This document shows, in pieces, positions 1 through 7,427 of a DNA stretch of 19,627 nucleotides (the first letter of the stretch is position 1; each line of letters starts with the position of its first letter). The DNA is from Allobrachymonas sp. Its GTDB lineage: Bacteria; Pseudomonadota; Gammaproteobacteria; Burkholderiales; Burkholderiaceae. The DNA lies in NCBI GenBank assembly GCA_030529305.1, contig JAUMXD010000022.1, positions 1 to 19,627 on the forward strand, given 5' to 3'. Under the pieces are notes generated by a model. It was given only the letters and a program-made list of their open reading frames with translations, was not told where the DNA came from and did no database searches. Position numbers and translations under genes: made by a program.

Positions 1-365
1 ACTGCTGCATGCTGCGGAACCCAATCGCAAGCAAGCCGCGCATTATACAAAGATTTGGCCGTGGCGAACCCGCAGGGGCAGCCGGGCAACGGGGTAGGGC
101 AGAGGGGAGACGGGCCTTCTCATCAAGCGCAGGCCAAATGAATATCTGGCGATTGAATCTGAATAAAGGGCTGTATTTTTTCCACGATCTTCAAAAAGCT
201 TCCCTTTGGGGGCTTTTACTTTTTCGCCAGAGGTTAAGAGATGAGGTTATTCGGTAAGAGTGTGGTAAAAAAGCATCACTCAATGAAAATAAATCTTAAA
301 ATAAATTATAATTCTTTCCGGTTATCATTTGGAGCGATTTTAATTTTTTATTAGGAGGTTTGAAT
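1..365. other. Intergenic stretch without a recognisable gene
   Basis: No convincing coding region is seen here. The first 160 or so bases are moderately GC-rich and look like core chromosome; bases 241-360 are very AT-rich (for example only 15 G or C among 301-360), which fits the leader of the gene at 366 and a foreign origin. On the minus strand a TATAAT hexamer (complement of 42-47) is followed by a GC-rich stretch, which could be the -10 box of a gene running leftwards out of the window, but no good -35 accompanies it. The one open frame, 9-257, has no ribosome binding site and no recognisable protein features. Confidence 0.6.
307..358 (+). promoter_or_regulatory. Putative promoter -10 box and strong Shine-Dalgarno of the outer-membrane protein gene
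   Basis: A perfect TATAAT lies at 307-312 and an AGGAGG Shine-Dalgarno at 353-358, seven bases before the ATG at 366. The -35 region is poor (TGAAAA at 284-289 is the best-spaced candidate). The Shine-Dalgarno is what decides for ATG 366 over the in-frame TTG at 360. The unusually good ribosome site suggests high expression. Confidence 0.4.
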
Positions 366-1064
366 ATGAGAAAAGCATCGGCAATTGCGTCTTTGTCTTT
401 AATACTGGCTGGGCTGCTTCCATTCTCAGCGCAGGCCGCAGAAGTGTACGGCGGCGTTGGCATTTACGGCCCACAAGTCGGTTACGCCCACGCCCTGAAT
501 GACAAGTTCACTGTTCGCGGTGATCTCAATGGCGGCTTCAACTACTCCCGCGATGTCAACTCTGGCGGGGTTGACTATCGAGGCAAATTCAAGAGCCAAT
601 ACGCTGGTGTTTACGCCGACTGGTTCCCCACAGCCTCTGCTTTCCGCCTGACTGGTGGTGTCACATTCCATGACAGCAAGGTGACGATTGATGCCAAGGC
701 AGGTGCAAACGTAAACGCAATCATCAACGACATTCCTGTTGATTTGAAAGACAGCTATGCTCGTGGCACTGCGAAATTCCCCTCTGCCGCCCCCTATCTG
801 GGCATTGGCTGGGGCCACAAGAACTCCACCAAAAAAGGCTGGGGCTTCTACGCAAATCTGGGCGTAATGGTTGGCAAATTCAAGATCAAGAATTATGAGG
901 AAAACATCACAACCAACCCCAGCGTGATTGCTGCACAGCAGGCTTTGGGGCGTCAAGTGATCACCAAAAAAGACATTGATGTTGAAATCAATAAAGCCCA
1001 AGGTGAACTCAACAAGCTGAAAGCCGTGCCTGTTGTGAACGTTGGTGTGACTTATCGCTTCTAA
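366..1064 (+). CDS. Predicted outer-membrane beta-barrel protein, function unknown
   Basis: This is a 232-residue protein. Residues 1-25 form a clear Sec signal peptide: MRK, then a hydrophobic stretch, then a SAQA cleavage site, so the mature protein starts near residue 25. The rest alternates aromatic/hydrophobic and polar residues in short strands rich in Gly and Tyr, and the chain ends in VGVTYRF. A terminal Phe preceded by alternating residues is the usual signal for assembly into the outer membrane by the Bam complex. A charged loop (about 175-220, with Lys, Asn and Asp) precedes the last strand. It resembles the small uncharacterised barrels of proteobacteria, loosely OmpW- or CarO-sized, but I cannot assign a family or substrate. 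It stands alone between a strong ribosome site and a terminator. It lies in AT-rich flanks on the inner side of a tRNA-Asp 3'-end copy, so it may be cargo of an integrated element. Confidence 0.8.
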   Translation: MRKASAIASLSLILAGLLPFSAQAAEVYGGVGIYGPQVGYAHALNDKFTVRGDLNGGFNYSRDVNSGGVDYRGKFKSQYAGVYADWFPTASAFRLTGGVTFHDSKVTIDAKAGANVNAIINDIPVDLKDSYARGTAKFPSAAPYLGIGWGHKNSTKKGWGFYANLGVMVGKFKIKNYEENITTNPSVIAAQQALGRQVITKKDIDVEINKAQGELNKLKAVPVVNVGVTYRF

Positions 1065-1086
1065 GCAATTTCAACCAACCCAAAAC

Positions 1087-1124
1087 AAAACGTCATTTGA
1101 GTGAATCTTAAATGGCGTTTTTTT
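1087..1124 (+). terminator. Rho-independent terminator after the outer-membrane protein gene
   Basis: AACGTCATTT (1089-1098) pairs with AAATGGCGTT (1110-1119, one G-T pair) around a loop of about 11 bases, and is followed by a run of T (1118-1124). It lies 25 bases past the stop codon. Confidence 0.8.
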
Positions 1125-1279
1125 ATACCCAGTTAATTCATATTTAAGTAGATCGTTATTCCGCCCATTAACCCTACTTGCCTCATGTGTACTAAAATAT
1201 TTACCAATTCGGAGTGGAACTTTTCCCTTTTTTAGGATAAGTCCTTGTTTTTATTGGTGTTCTTTGAGGCCCTGCTGTA

Positions 1280-1297
1280 CCCCGTCCACTCCGCCAC
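1280..1297 (+). repeat. Copy of the tRNA-Asp 3' end, probable attachment-site remnant
   Basis: The 18 bases CCCCGTCCACTCCGCCAC are identical to the 3' end of the tRNA-Asp at 8894-8970 (minus strand, copy at 8893-8910), covering the 3' strand of the T-stem, the acceptor strand, the CCA and one base more. After a one-base gap the similarity continues (CTTATTTAA here, CTTATCTAA there). tRNA 3' ends are the classic target of tyrosine-recombinase elements and are duplicated on integration. This copy is not part of a whole tRNA: no D-, anticodon or T-arm can be folded upstream. Confidence 0.7.
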
Positions 1298-1303
1298 TTA
1301 TTT

Positions 1304-1336
1304 AAAAGCCCGATTGCAAAGCAATCGGGCTTTTTT
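1304..1336 (+). terminator. Strong rho-independent terminator, probably once that of a tRNA-Asp operon
   Basis: AAAAGCCCGATTGC (1304-1317) and GCAATCGGGCTTTT (1321-1334) form a perfect long stem with a three-base loop and end in six T (1331-1336). It lies only seven bases after the tRNA-Asp 3'-end copy, the position expected for the terminator of a tRNA operon. No gene ending just upstream of it in this window needs it, because the barrel gene has its own terminator. Confidence 0.85.
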
Positions 1337-1473
1337 CATGGCCGAATCGCGACCGACTTGTACTCAACAACATTTTTTCGCGTCGCTCAAAAACAGGCTC
1401 AGCCAGACGCATCAATATCTTCTTGCTCTCTCTGTATCATGCGAGGATTTTTGTCACGCTTTGGGCTATATAC

Positions 1474-2529
1474 ATGTTCGCATCAGCTGATTCTGATCAC
1501 GCATTGCTCATCCAGCGCCGCAGCTGGCTGCGCATTGCGGCTGGTTTGGCGCTGTTACCTGCCTGCAGCACCCCTTTTCAAGCGCAAGCACAAAAAACAA
1601 GTAAAGCTGCTCGCAAACGCCGCTACCCCTTGCCCGCCGGCCGCTATTACTGGATTCCGCAAATCGCCCCGACTGGGCCTGTGGTAACTGTCGTCAACTT
1701 GCACACGCAAATGGTGCAGGTGTTTCGCAATGGTGTGGCGATTGGTTTTTCCAGCGCCAGCACCGGCAAAACAGGCTATGGCACGCAGTCTGATCTGTTT
1801 TCGATTCTCGAAAAGCGCCGCCATCATCGCTCTAGCACCTACAACAATGCCCCCATGCCCTGGATGGTGCGGCTGACATGGTCGGGCGTAGCTTTCCACG
1901 CCGGTGCCTTGCCGGGCTACCCGGCTTCGCACGGTTGCATTCGCCTACCGCATGACTTTGCGCCGAAGTTTTTTGACACGGTAGCAAGGGGAGACACCGT
2001 TTGGATCACTCGCAATGCCTTGCCCAGTCAAACCTCACCCATGAGTACGCTGGCTCCCATCACTCCAGACGGACAGCCCCTGCTGACGCCAGCTGCTTTT
2101 GAGCAGGCCGAGTATTGGCGCCCAACGCCCGCGGAATCATTGGATATTGGCTCGCCAGTTTTGAATGTGCTGGTTAGCCTTTCGCAACAACGCCTGTACG
2201 TGTTACAGCACGGCAGCTTACTGGCTGCGGCCGCCCTGCCCGCTCAAGCGCAGGCGATACAGCTGGATGGTGGCGCATTATTTGAATGGCAGACGGAATC
2301 ATCCACGGCCACCAATCACACGGCCAGCAGCCAAGCGGGACGCTGGATTGCACAGGATGCAACGGCAACACAATGGGGCGATGGACTGCTGCAAAACCTG
2401 CTGCCCGAGCAAGCCCCTTTCACCCAGCGCCTGAAGCAACTATTGGTGCCAGGCAGCCGCTTGTTCATTTCGCACCTGCCCGCCGTTAATGATTTGCATT
2501 GGGCCGTTGATCAAGCCGAGGGAAGCTAA
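1474..2529 (+). CDS. L,D-transpeptidase (YkuD family), exported
   Basis: L,D-transpeptidases of the YkuD family make 3-3 cross-links in peptidoglycan or attach proteins to it, acting in the periplasm. From the ATG at 1474 the protein is 351 residues. The start carries QRRSWLRIAAGLALLPACS (about residues 14-32): a hydrophobic export signal with twin arginines and a cysteine in a lipobox-like setting, so Tat export or lipid anchoring is possible, but neither is certain. The catalytic domain follows (about 70-185), with FHAG and then SHGCIRL; the nucleophile is Cys155. A second part of about 140 residues, starting near 200, resembles no domain I recognise. An in-frame TTG at 1423 would add 17 residues; neither start has a good ribosome site. 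The gene is monocistronic by its surroundings. Confidence 0.85.
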   Translation: MFASADSDHALLIQRRSWLRIAAGLALLPACSTPFQAQAQKTSKAARKRRYPLPAGRYYWIPQIAPTGPVVTVVNLHTQMVQVFRNGVAIGFSSASTGKTGYGTQSDLFSILEKRRHHRSSTYNNAPMPWMVRLTWSGVAFHAGALPGYPASHGCIRLPHDFAPKFFDTVARGDTVWITRNALPSQTSPMSTLAPITPDGQPLLTPAAFEQAEYWRPTPAESLDIGSPVLNVLVSLSQQRLYVLQHGSLLAAAALPAQAQAIQLDGGALFEWQTESSTATNHTASSQAGRWIAQDATATQWGDGLLQNLLPEQAPFTQRLKQLLVPGSRLFISHLPAVNDLHWAVDQAEGS

Positions 2530-2670
2530 GCTTTTGCTGCTGGTGAATGTATAGCCACCCTCTTGCTAAGCCCATTGACTGTTAACAGCCGCCAAAGCTT
2601 AACCCCTCGCACACCGCCACTTGCGCACTCCGTGCTTTTATCCACTGCACAAGCAGGCCTGAACGCAGCT

Positions 2671-2698
2671 CTTGAAAAAAGCATCTTCGCCAACATAT
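2671..2698 (+). promoter_or_regulatory. Putative sigma-32 (heat-shock) promoter of hsp20
   Basis: CTTGAAA (2671-2677) matches the sigma-32 -35 consensus exactly. After 13 bases comes CAACATAT (2691-2698), which matches the consensus CCCCATNT at all but two of the defined positions. The gene downstream encodes a small heat-shock protein with its ATG 54 bases further on, so position, spacing and gene function agree. Confidence 0.7.
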
Positions 2699-2752
2699 CC
2701 AAAAGCAGGCAATGTTGCCGCAGAAGGAATCACTTTCTTTCAGGAGGAAATC

Positions 2753-3181
2753 ATGACATCGTTGATGACACGCGGTACCCTGTTTGACGAGCTGTTCAAA
2801 GACGTGGCCCCGGGCTTTTTCATCAAGCCCCTGCATGGCGACCCTTTGCCTGCGGCTTCGCAAATCCGCATTGATGTGAACGAAAACGACAAGGAATTCA
2901 TCGTGCAGGCAGAAATTCCCGGCGTGCCTAAAGAAGACATTCATGTCTCTATCGACGGCAATACCGTAACCCTGCAAGCCGAAGTCAAGCAGCACGACAA
3001 GCAAACCGAAGGCGAACGCGTTTTGCGCAGCGAGCGTTATTTCGGCTCGGTGTCACGCAGCTTCCAGCTGCCGGTGGATATTGACGAAGCCGCTGCCAAA
3101 GCCAAATGCGAAAACGGCGTGTTGCAATTGACTCTGCCTAAAAAGATCAGCCGCACACCGCAGAAGTTGGTGGTGGAATAA
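2753..3181 (+). CDS. Small heat-shock protein, Hsp20/alpha-crystallin family
   Basis: This ATP-independent holdase binds unfolding proteins in the cytoplasm and keeps them ready for refolding by DnaK and ClpB. The protein has 142 residues, the usual size. A short N-terminal arm (1-37) precedes the alpha-crystallin domain (about 38-132), which includes EIPGVPKEDI, the FGSVSRSFQLP segment and the family hallmark A-x-x-x-NGVL (AKCENGVLQLTLPK, residues 117-130). The short tail ends in KLVVE. The ATG at 2753 is chosen because AGGAGG (2742-2747) lies five bases before it; the frame is open upstream but has no ribosome site there. A sigma-32 type promoter precedes it and a terminator follows, so it is a single heat-inducible unit. 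The family is certain; the exact paralogue name is not. Confidence 0.93.
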   Translation: MTSLMTRGTLFDELFKDVAPGFFIKPLHGDPLPAASQIRIDVNENDKEFIVQAEIPGVPKEDIHVSIDGNTVTLQAEVKQHDKQTEGERVLRSERYFGSVSRSFQLPVDIDEAAAKAKCENGVLQLTLPKKISRTPQKLVVE

Positions 3182-3274
3182 AGGGCGCGTTTAGCCGCTT
3201 CAGTTGAATCAGCTGTGTAGCCTTCTTGCAAGCTCATCTGAAGTGGCTGGATTGATAATTCAGCGCTAAAACAC

Positions 3275-3309
3275 AAAGCCTCTGTCTGTTTTGACAGAGG
3301 CTTTCTTGT
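3275..3309. terminator. Terminator between hsp20 and pgi, probably bidirectional
   Basis: AAAGCCTCTGTC (3275-3286) and GACAGAGGCTTT (3293-3304) form a perfect 12-pair stem with a six-base loop. T-rich tracts follow on both strands (CTTTCTTGT on plus, GCTTTGTGTTTT on minus). It lies between the converging ends of hsp20 and pgi and can serve both. Confidence 0.8.
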
Positions 3310-3410
3310 ATCCAAGCGCATGATACGCGGCACGCACCACTGTTCTCATTCAAAACGCCAGCCAGTTCATAGCCAAAAGGCAAAGCGATAGTTGATGAAC
3401 GCTACACAGT

Positions 3411-5075
3411 TCACTGCCGCAATTTCTGCAGCAAGCTGGCGGTAGAAGGATCCAGCCCGCTGGTGTCACCATCTTTCCAACGGCGCGACAAATCCTGCGC
3501 CAAGGCTTTGCCCTGCTCCACGCCCCACTGGTCAAAGCTGTTGATGTCCCATACCGCGCCGCACACAAAGGTGCGGTGCTCGTACAGCGCCAGCAAGGCG
3601 CCCAAAGTGCGCGGTGTTAGCCCCGGCAGCACGATGAAGGTGCTGGGCCGCCCGCCTGCGATGCGGCGCTGGGGGTCAGGGTGGTCGTGCCCCAGCATCA
3701 GTGCCTGGGCTTGTGCCAATGCATTAGCCAGAAGCAAGGTGTGGTGCTCGGGCCAGTCGTGCTCTTCTTGCCGCACAGCGATGAATTCAACCGGAATGAT
3801 CTGTGTGCCCTGGCGCAGCAACTGAAAGAAAGCATGCTGCCCGTTGCTGCCCGGCTCGCCCCACACGGTGGGCGAGGTAGGCCACTGCACCGCTGCGCCC
3901 GTGCGCGTGACGCTTTTACCGTTGCTTTCCATCTCGAGCTGTTGCAGGTAAGCCGGCAGGCGCTGCAAATCGGCATGGTAGGGCGCGATGCAGCGGCTGC
4001 TGTAGTGCAACAGGCTGCTTTCCCACACTTGCAGCAAGCCCAGAAACAGGGGCAAGTTTTCGGCCGGTGGGGTTTGCACAAAATGGCGATCCATCGCATG
4101 CGCACCGGCCAGAAATTGCCGAAAGCCATCGGCCCCAATGGCAATGGCCAGTGGCAGGCCAATGGCCGACCACAGCGAGTAGCGCCCGCCTACCCAGTCC
4201 CAAAAGCCGAAGGTAGTGCGAATGCCCAAGGCCGCAGCGGCCTCCACCTGCGTGGTGATGCCCACAAAGTGCTGATGCACAGGCACATCTTCGCCCGCCG
4301 TTTGCTCGGCAAACCATTGCAAGGCCGTGCGGGCATTGACCATGGTTTCAAGTGTGGTGAAGCTTTTGCTGGCAACAATGAAAAGCGTGTTGCGCGGGCG
4401 CACTTTATCGAGCACTTGTTGCAGGGCGTGCCCGTCCACATTGCTCACGAAGTGAAAACGCTTGCCACGCACGGCATGTGCCCGCAATGCCTGCACAGCC
4501 ATACAGGGGCCCAGGTCAGATCCGCCAATACCGACGTTGACCACGTCGGTGATGCATGCATCGTCTCGCACCGCTTGGGCAAAAGCCAGGAACGCGCTGC
4601 GGGTGGCATCCACCTCGCGCCAAATGGGCAGCAAGTGGGCAGGTACCGCATCGGCATCCAACACGCGCAGCAGCCAGTGCATGACTTGGCGCTGCTCGCT
4701 CGTATTAATCGCTTGGCCACTGAACATGGCATCGCGCAGCGCCAGCACTTGGCGTGATTCGGCCAGCGCCAGCAGTTGCTGCCACACTGCGCCATTGATG
4801 TGCGCTTTGGAGGCATCGGCATGCAGCAGTTCGCCTTGCGCATCGTGCACGGTGCGGCTGAATTGCGCCAACCGGCCAGGGTCTGCGGCGAAAGCCGCCC
4901 GCACATCAAAGTGCCCGGCCTGCTGGCCGCTCAATGCTCGCTCGCCTGTTGGGGCAAAGCGCGGCGCCAAGGCTTGCAGCGCCTGCCAAGCAGGGCTCTG
5001 GTTCAATGCGGTGTGTGGCGTCACGGCTTGAAAGGATTGGGTGGAAGAGTCGGTGAAGTCAGTGGGCCTTGCCAT
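3411..5075 (-). CDS. pgi: Glucose-6-phosphate isomerase
   Basis: It interconverts glucose 6-phosphate and fructose 6-phosphate in glycolysis and gluconeogenesis, in the cytoplasm. The protein has 554 residues, close to the 549 of E. coli Pgi. Both family signatures are present: DWVGGRYSLWS (293-303) and a C-terminal one around residues 506-523 (GAVWD...FDQWGVEQGK, with the Lys of the active site). The phosphate-binding regions are also visible: VGIGGSDLGP (181-190) and ASKSFTTLET (235-244). The gene starts 21 bases after the tal stop, in the same direction, so the two probably share a transcript that delivers enzymes of fructose 6-phosphate turnover. The start ATG has no obvious Shine-Dalgarno, which could mean coupling to tal translation. 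Confidence 0.97.
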   Translation of the reverse strand: MARPTDFTDSSTQSFQAVTPHTALNQSPAWQALQALAPRFAPTGERALSGQQAGHFDVRAAFAADPGRLAQFSRTVHDAQGELLHADASKAHINGAVWQQLLALAESRQVLALRDAMFSGQAINTSEQRQVMHWLLRVLDADAVPAHLLPIWREVDATRSAFLAFAQAVRDDACITDVVNVGIGGSDLGPCMAVQALRAHAVRGKRFHFVSNVDGHALQQVLDKVRPRNTLFIVASKSFTTLETMVNARTALQWFAEQTAGEDVPVHQHFVGITTQVEAAAALGIRTTFGFWDWVGGRYSLWSAIGLPLAIAIGADGFRQFLAGAHAMDRHFVQTPPAENLPLFLGLLQVWESSLLHYSSRCIAPYHADLQRLPAYLQQLEMESNGKSVTRTGAAVQWPTSPTVWGEPGSNGQHAFFQLLRQGTQIIPVEFIAVRQEEHDWPEHHTLLLANALAQAQALMLGHDHPDPQRRIAGGRPSTFIVLPGLTPRTLGALLALYEHRTFVCGAVWDINSFDQWGVEQGKALAQDLSRRWKDGDTSGLDPSTASLLQKLRQ

Positions 5076-5096
5076 ATTTGTTATCTGTTTGCCGCT

Positions 5097-6050
5097 TCAC
5101 GCCTGCGCCAGCATGAGTTGTTCGAGTTTTTCGGCATCGGCCGAAAAGGCGCGGATGCCTTCGGCCAGTTTTTCGGTAGCCATGGCATCGTTGTTCAATG
5201 CCAGGCGAAAAGCCGGTTCGTAATGATCGTTGATGGGAATGAAACGCTCGCCTGCTTTGTTCGGCTGCAGCGGCGGCTCAGCTACATCAGCGGGCGTGGC
5301 CGCCAGTTGCGCCAGCAGTTGCGGGCTGATGGTGAGCAGATCGCACCCGGCCAGCGCCGTGATCTGGCCCGTGTTTCGAAAGCTTGCGCCCATGATTTCT
5401 GTACGAATACCGTGCTGCTTGTAATAGGCGTAGATTTCGCGCACCGATTGCACGCCAGGGTCGGCCGCGCCGCTGTGCGCCGCTTCATCCCATTGGCTAC
5501 CCGCCTGCTTTTTGTGCCAGTCGTAAATGCGGCCCACAAAGGGCGAAATGAGCTGCACGCCTGCATGCGCGCAAGCCGCTGCCTGGCAAAAAGCAAACAG
5601 CAGGGTGAGGTTGGTGTGAATGCCGCGCTGCTCCAGCTGACGGGCGGCTTCAATGCCTTCCCATGTGGCGGCGATTTTGATCAGCACCCGGTCGATATGC
5701 ACGCCCTGGCCCTGGTACAGCTCGATCAGGCGCTCGGCACGGGTGATGGTAGCCATGGTGTCAAAGCTCAGGCGTGCGTCCACCTCTGTCGAAACCCGTC
5801 CGGGAATGTGCTCAAGGATTTCGCAACCGAAACGCACCAGCAAGTGATCCATGGTGTTGTGCAAATCGCGCGTGCCCACTTTGGCCACGGTTTGCGCCAG
5901 CAGCGGCGCGTATTGGGGCTGCTGCACGGCTTTCAGAATCAGCGAGGGATTGGTGGTGGCGTCTTGCGGCTGGTATTGCGCCAGCTGGTGAAAATCGCCC
6001 GTATCGGCCACCACAGTGGTGTACTGCTTGAGGTATTCGAGTTGGTTCAT
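5097..6050 (-). CDS. tal: Transaldolase (TalB type)
   Basis: It moves a dihydroxyacetone unit between sugar phosphates in the non-oxidative pentose phosphate pathway, making fructose 6-phosphate and erythrose 4-phosphate. The 317-residue length equals that of E. coli TalB. Signature 1, DATTNPSLI, is at 30-38. Signature 2, [12 protein letters not shown] (122-133), contains the Schiff-base lysine, Lys125. The C-terminal part ([15 protein letters not shown], about 224-238) has the phosphate-site residues of the family. It is the first gene of a probable tal-pgi unit. GGATAATGC sits only a few bases before the ATG, so the transcript may have a very short leader or none. Confidence 0.97.
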   Translation of the reverse strand: MNQLEYLKQYTTVVADTGDFHQLAQYQPQDATTNPSLILKAVQQPQYAPLLAQTVAKVGTRDLHNTMDHLLVRFGCEILEHIPGRVSTEVDARLSFDTMATITRAERLIELYQGQGVHIDRVLIKIAATWEGIEAARQLEQRGIHTNLTLLFAFCQAAACAHAGVQLISPFVGRIYDWHKKQAGSQWDEAAHSGAADPGVQSVREIYAYYKQHGIRTEIMGASFRNTGQITALAGCDLLTISPQLLAQLAATPADVAEPPLQPNKAGERFIPINDHYEPAFRLALNNDAMATEKLAEGIRAFSADAEKLEQLMLAQA

Positions 6051-6056
6051 GGCAGC

Positions 6057-6062
6057 ATTATC
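6057..6062 (-). promoter_or_regulatory. Putative -10 box immediately before tal
   Basis: GATAAT (complement of 6057-6062) begins 12 bases before the tal ATG at 6050. If used, transcription would start at or next to the ATG. No good -35 hexamer is visible, so this is a weak call. Confidence 0.3.
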
Positions 6063-6104
6063 CGGTAGGTCAAAAACAGGAATGAGGCTTGGTGCAACCG
6101 CTCA

Positions 6105-6347
6105 TCACGCGCCATCCGTGCGCTCGGCCACAGTGGCTCGCAAGCCATCCAGCAATTGCTGCAAGGCCTGGCGCACCTGGGCCTCGCTGCAGCCCAGCAC
6201 CAGAGCGTCGTCCAGCACGTCTTGCAGCAGCGCCTGCAGCTCTGCGTAGTTTTCGTTCAGCACTTTCACAGACTCGTGGCAAGACACCACGCTGCCATCG
6301 GGCTTGCGCCAGATCACCTCTGGTTTGCTGGGGGTAGGTGTGTTCAT
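6105..6347 (-). CDS. Small conserved-looking protein of unknown function, coupled to rlmJ
   Basis: This 80-residue soluble protein has no signal peptide or membrane segment. Residues 10-25 read VIWRKPDGSVVSCHES, followed by a long acidic, Leu- and Gln-rich part (about 26-75) that should form two helices. I do not recognise a named family. The start at 6347 is chosen because its ATG overlaps the rlmJ stop as ATGA, the standard sign of translational coupling. Earlier starts in this frame would run deep into rlmJ. The overlap and the clean alpha-helical composition argue that it is a real gene. A role linked to ribosome modification is only guilt by association. Confidence 0.7.
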   Translation of the reverse strand: MNTPTPSKPEVIWRKPDGSVVSCHESVKVLNENYAELQALLQDVLDDALVLGCSEAQVRQALQQLLDGLRATVAERTDGA

Positions 6348-7246
6348 GCGCTGCTTTCCACACGCCAACCATGCCCTGCTTCTTGCTGCAGGGCTTGGCA
6401 CACCACAGGCAACGCTTCTTGCAATTGCGCTTGCAACACAAAGGGCGGGTTGATGACAAAGATGCCGCTGGCCCGCAAGCCACGCCCATCGCCCGTGCTG
6501 CTTCGGCCTACCGACAAGGTGGCGTGCAACCAGCCCCTGCCCGCTTTTTGCGCCAGGGTTTTGAGGCGACGCGGCAGATCATGCGCCTCTGGCCGCGCGA
6601 TGATTGGGTACCACACCAAGTAGCAGCCCGTAGCAAAGCGCTGCAAGGCATCTTGCATGCAGCTGATGACCTGGCCGTAATCGCTTTTGAGTTCGTAGCT
6701 CGGGTCCATCAGCACCAGCGCGCGGCGGCTGGGCGGTGGCAACAGAGCCTTGAGGCCGGTAAAGCCGTTGTTGCGCACCACCTGTACGCGCGCGGCTGGA
6801 CCGCTCTGCGCACTTTGCCATTCAGTCACTTGCTTGTGCAACAAGCGGCTATCAGTGGGATGCAGTTCAAACACGCGCAATTGGTCTTGCTCGCGCATCA
6901 AGGCTGCGGCAATGAGCGGGGAGCCTGGGTATTTACGTAAAGCCCCTAACCCATTGAAGCGGGCCAACAACTGCAAATAGGCAGCCAGTGCTTCAGGCGC
7001 TTGCGCTGCATCTGGCGCGCCAGGGCCGTATTGTTGCCACAGCGGCAATATGGCGGCGGCCGCTTCCTGGCTGGTTTGGGCCTCAGCGCCATCCAGACGA
7101 TACAAGCCTGCGCCCGCATGGGTGTCCACCAGCAGCACGGGCGTTTCTTTGGCCGTGAGCAAATAGCGCAAAATGGCCACCACGCTCATGTGCTTGAGCA
7201 CATCGGCATGGTTGCCCGCATGAAAAGAATGGCGGTAACTGAACAT
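6344..7246 (-). CDS. rlmJ: 23S rRNA (adenine-2030-N6)-methyltransferase RlmJ
   Basis: RlmJ methylates A2030 of 23S rRNA during ribosome assembly, using S-adenosylmethionine. The protein is 300 residues from the chosen ATG (E. coli 280). The start MFSYRHSFHAGNHADVLKH is the family's N-terminal hallmark, which fixes the start at 7246 although the frame is open for 50 codons further up. VDTHAGAGLY (40-49) is the SAM-binding motif. The catalytic motif reads DPSYE (181-185), where E. coli has DPPYE; the substitution is noted, and whether it is usual in this lineage would need an alignment. No strong ribosome site is visible. The stop overlaps the start of the small unknown gene. Confidence 0.95.
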   Translation of the reverse strand: MFSYRHSFHAGNHADVLKHMSVVAILRYLLTAKETPVLLVDTHAGAGLYRLDGAEAQTSQEAAAAILPLWQQYGPGAPDAAQAPEALAAYLQLLARFNGLGALRKYPGSPLIAAALMREQDQLRVFELHPTDSRLLHKQVTEWQSAQSGPAARVQVVRNNGFTGLKALLPPPSRRALVLMDPSYELKSDYGQVISCMQDALQRFATGCYLVWYPIIARPEAHDLPRRLKTLAQKAGRGWLHATLSVGRSSTGDGRGLRASGIFVINPPFVLQAQLQEALPVVCQALQQEAGHGWRVESSA

Positions 7247-7402
7247 GATGGCGGCAAGTGTAGCGAAAAGGCACTGGCAAGCCGGGTTGTTAGGCAGCAA
7301 GCTTGTTACCCAAGCATATTGGCCGATCCCGCACAAATCAATACTTCTTTCATTCTGAAGTAATTTGATGGTTATCACTAGAGGGCCATCACCCACTATG
7401 GC

Positions 7403-7420
7403 CGTCTAGCAAGCTAGACG
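7403..7420. repeat. Perfect palindrome (8-bp arms)
   Basis: CGTCTAGC (7403-7410) and GCTAGACG (7413-7420) are perfect complements separated by AA. The site is too small and lacks a T-run for a terminator. It could be a protein-binding site or part of a transfer or recombination region of the element. Confidence 0.75.
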
Positions 7421-7427
7421 TCGTGGG

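Larger units (their letters stand above)
1125..1473. other. Intergenic region holding an element end and a terminator
   Basis: No gene is seen. The left part (1125-1279) is AT-rich. It contains GGAGTGGA (1211-1218), the complement of TCCACTCC (1285-1292), so the two could pair across about 66 bases. Then come the tRNA-Asp 3'-end copy (1280-1297) and a strong terminator (1304-1336). From about 1340 the composition turns to that of the core genome. No good promoter for the following L,D-transpeptidase gene was found. Confidence 0.6.

Noticed and set aside
9..257. An 82-codon open frame on the plus strand.
   Set aside because: It has no ribosome site, an unnatural composition (Arg/Gly/Ala runs then a different second half) and no recognisable features; it spans a change in base composition.
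1211..1296. A whole tRNA-Asp gene on the plus strand: GGAGTGG at 1211 and CCACTCCGCCA at 1286-1296 could pair as an acceptor stem.
   Set aside because: The 86 bases contain no D-arm, no GTC anticodon arm and no TTC-type T-loop. Only the last 17 bases match tRNA-Asp exactly, so it is called a 3'-end copy.
3411..6050. A mobile or unusual origin for the tal-pgi pair.
   Set aside because: Composition and sequence are ordinary for the chromosome and both enzymes are full length with all signatures.
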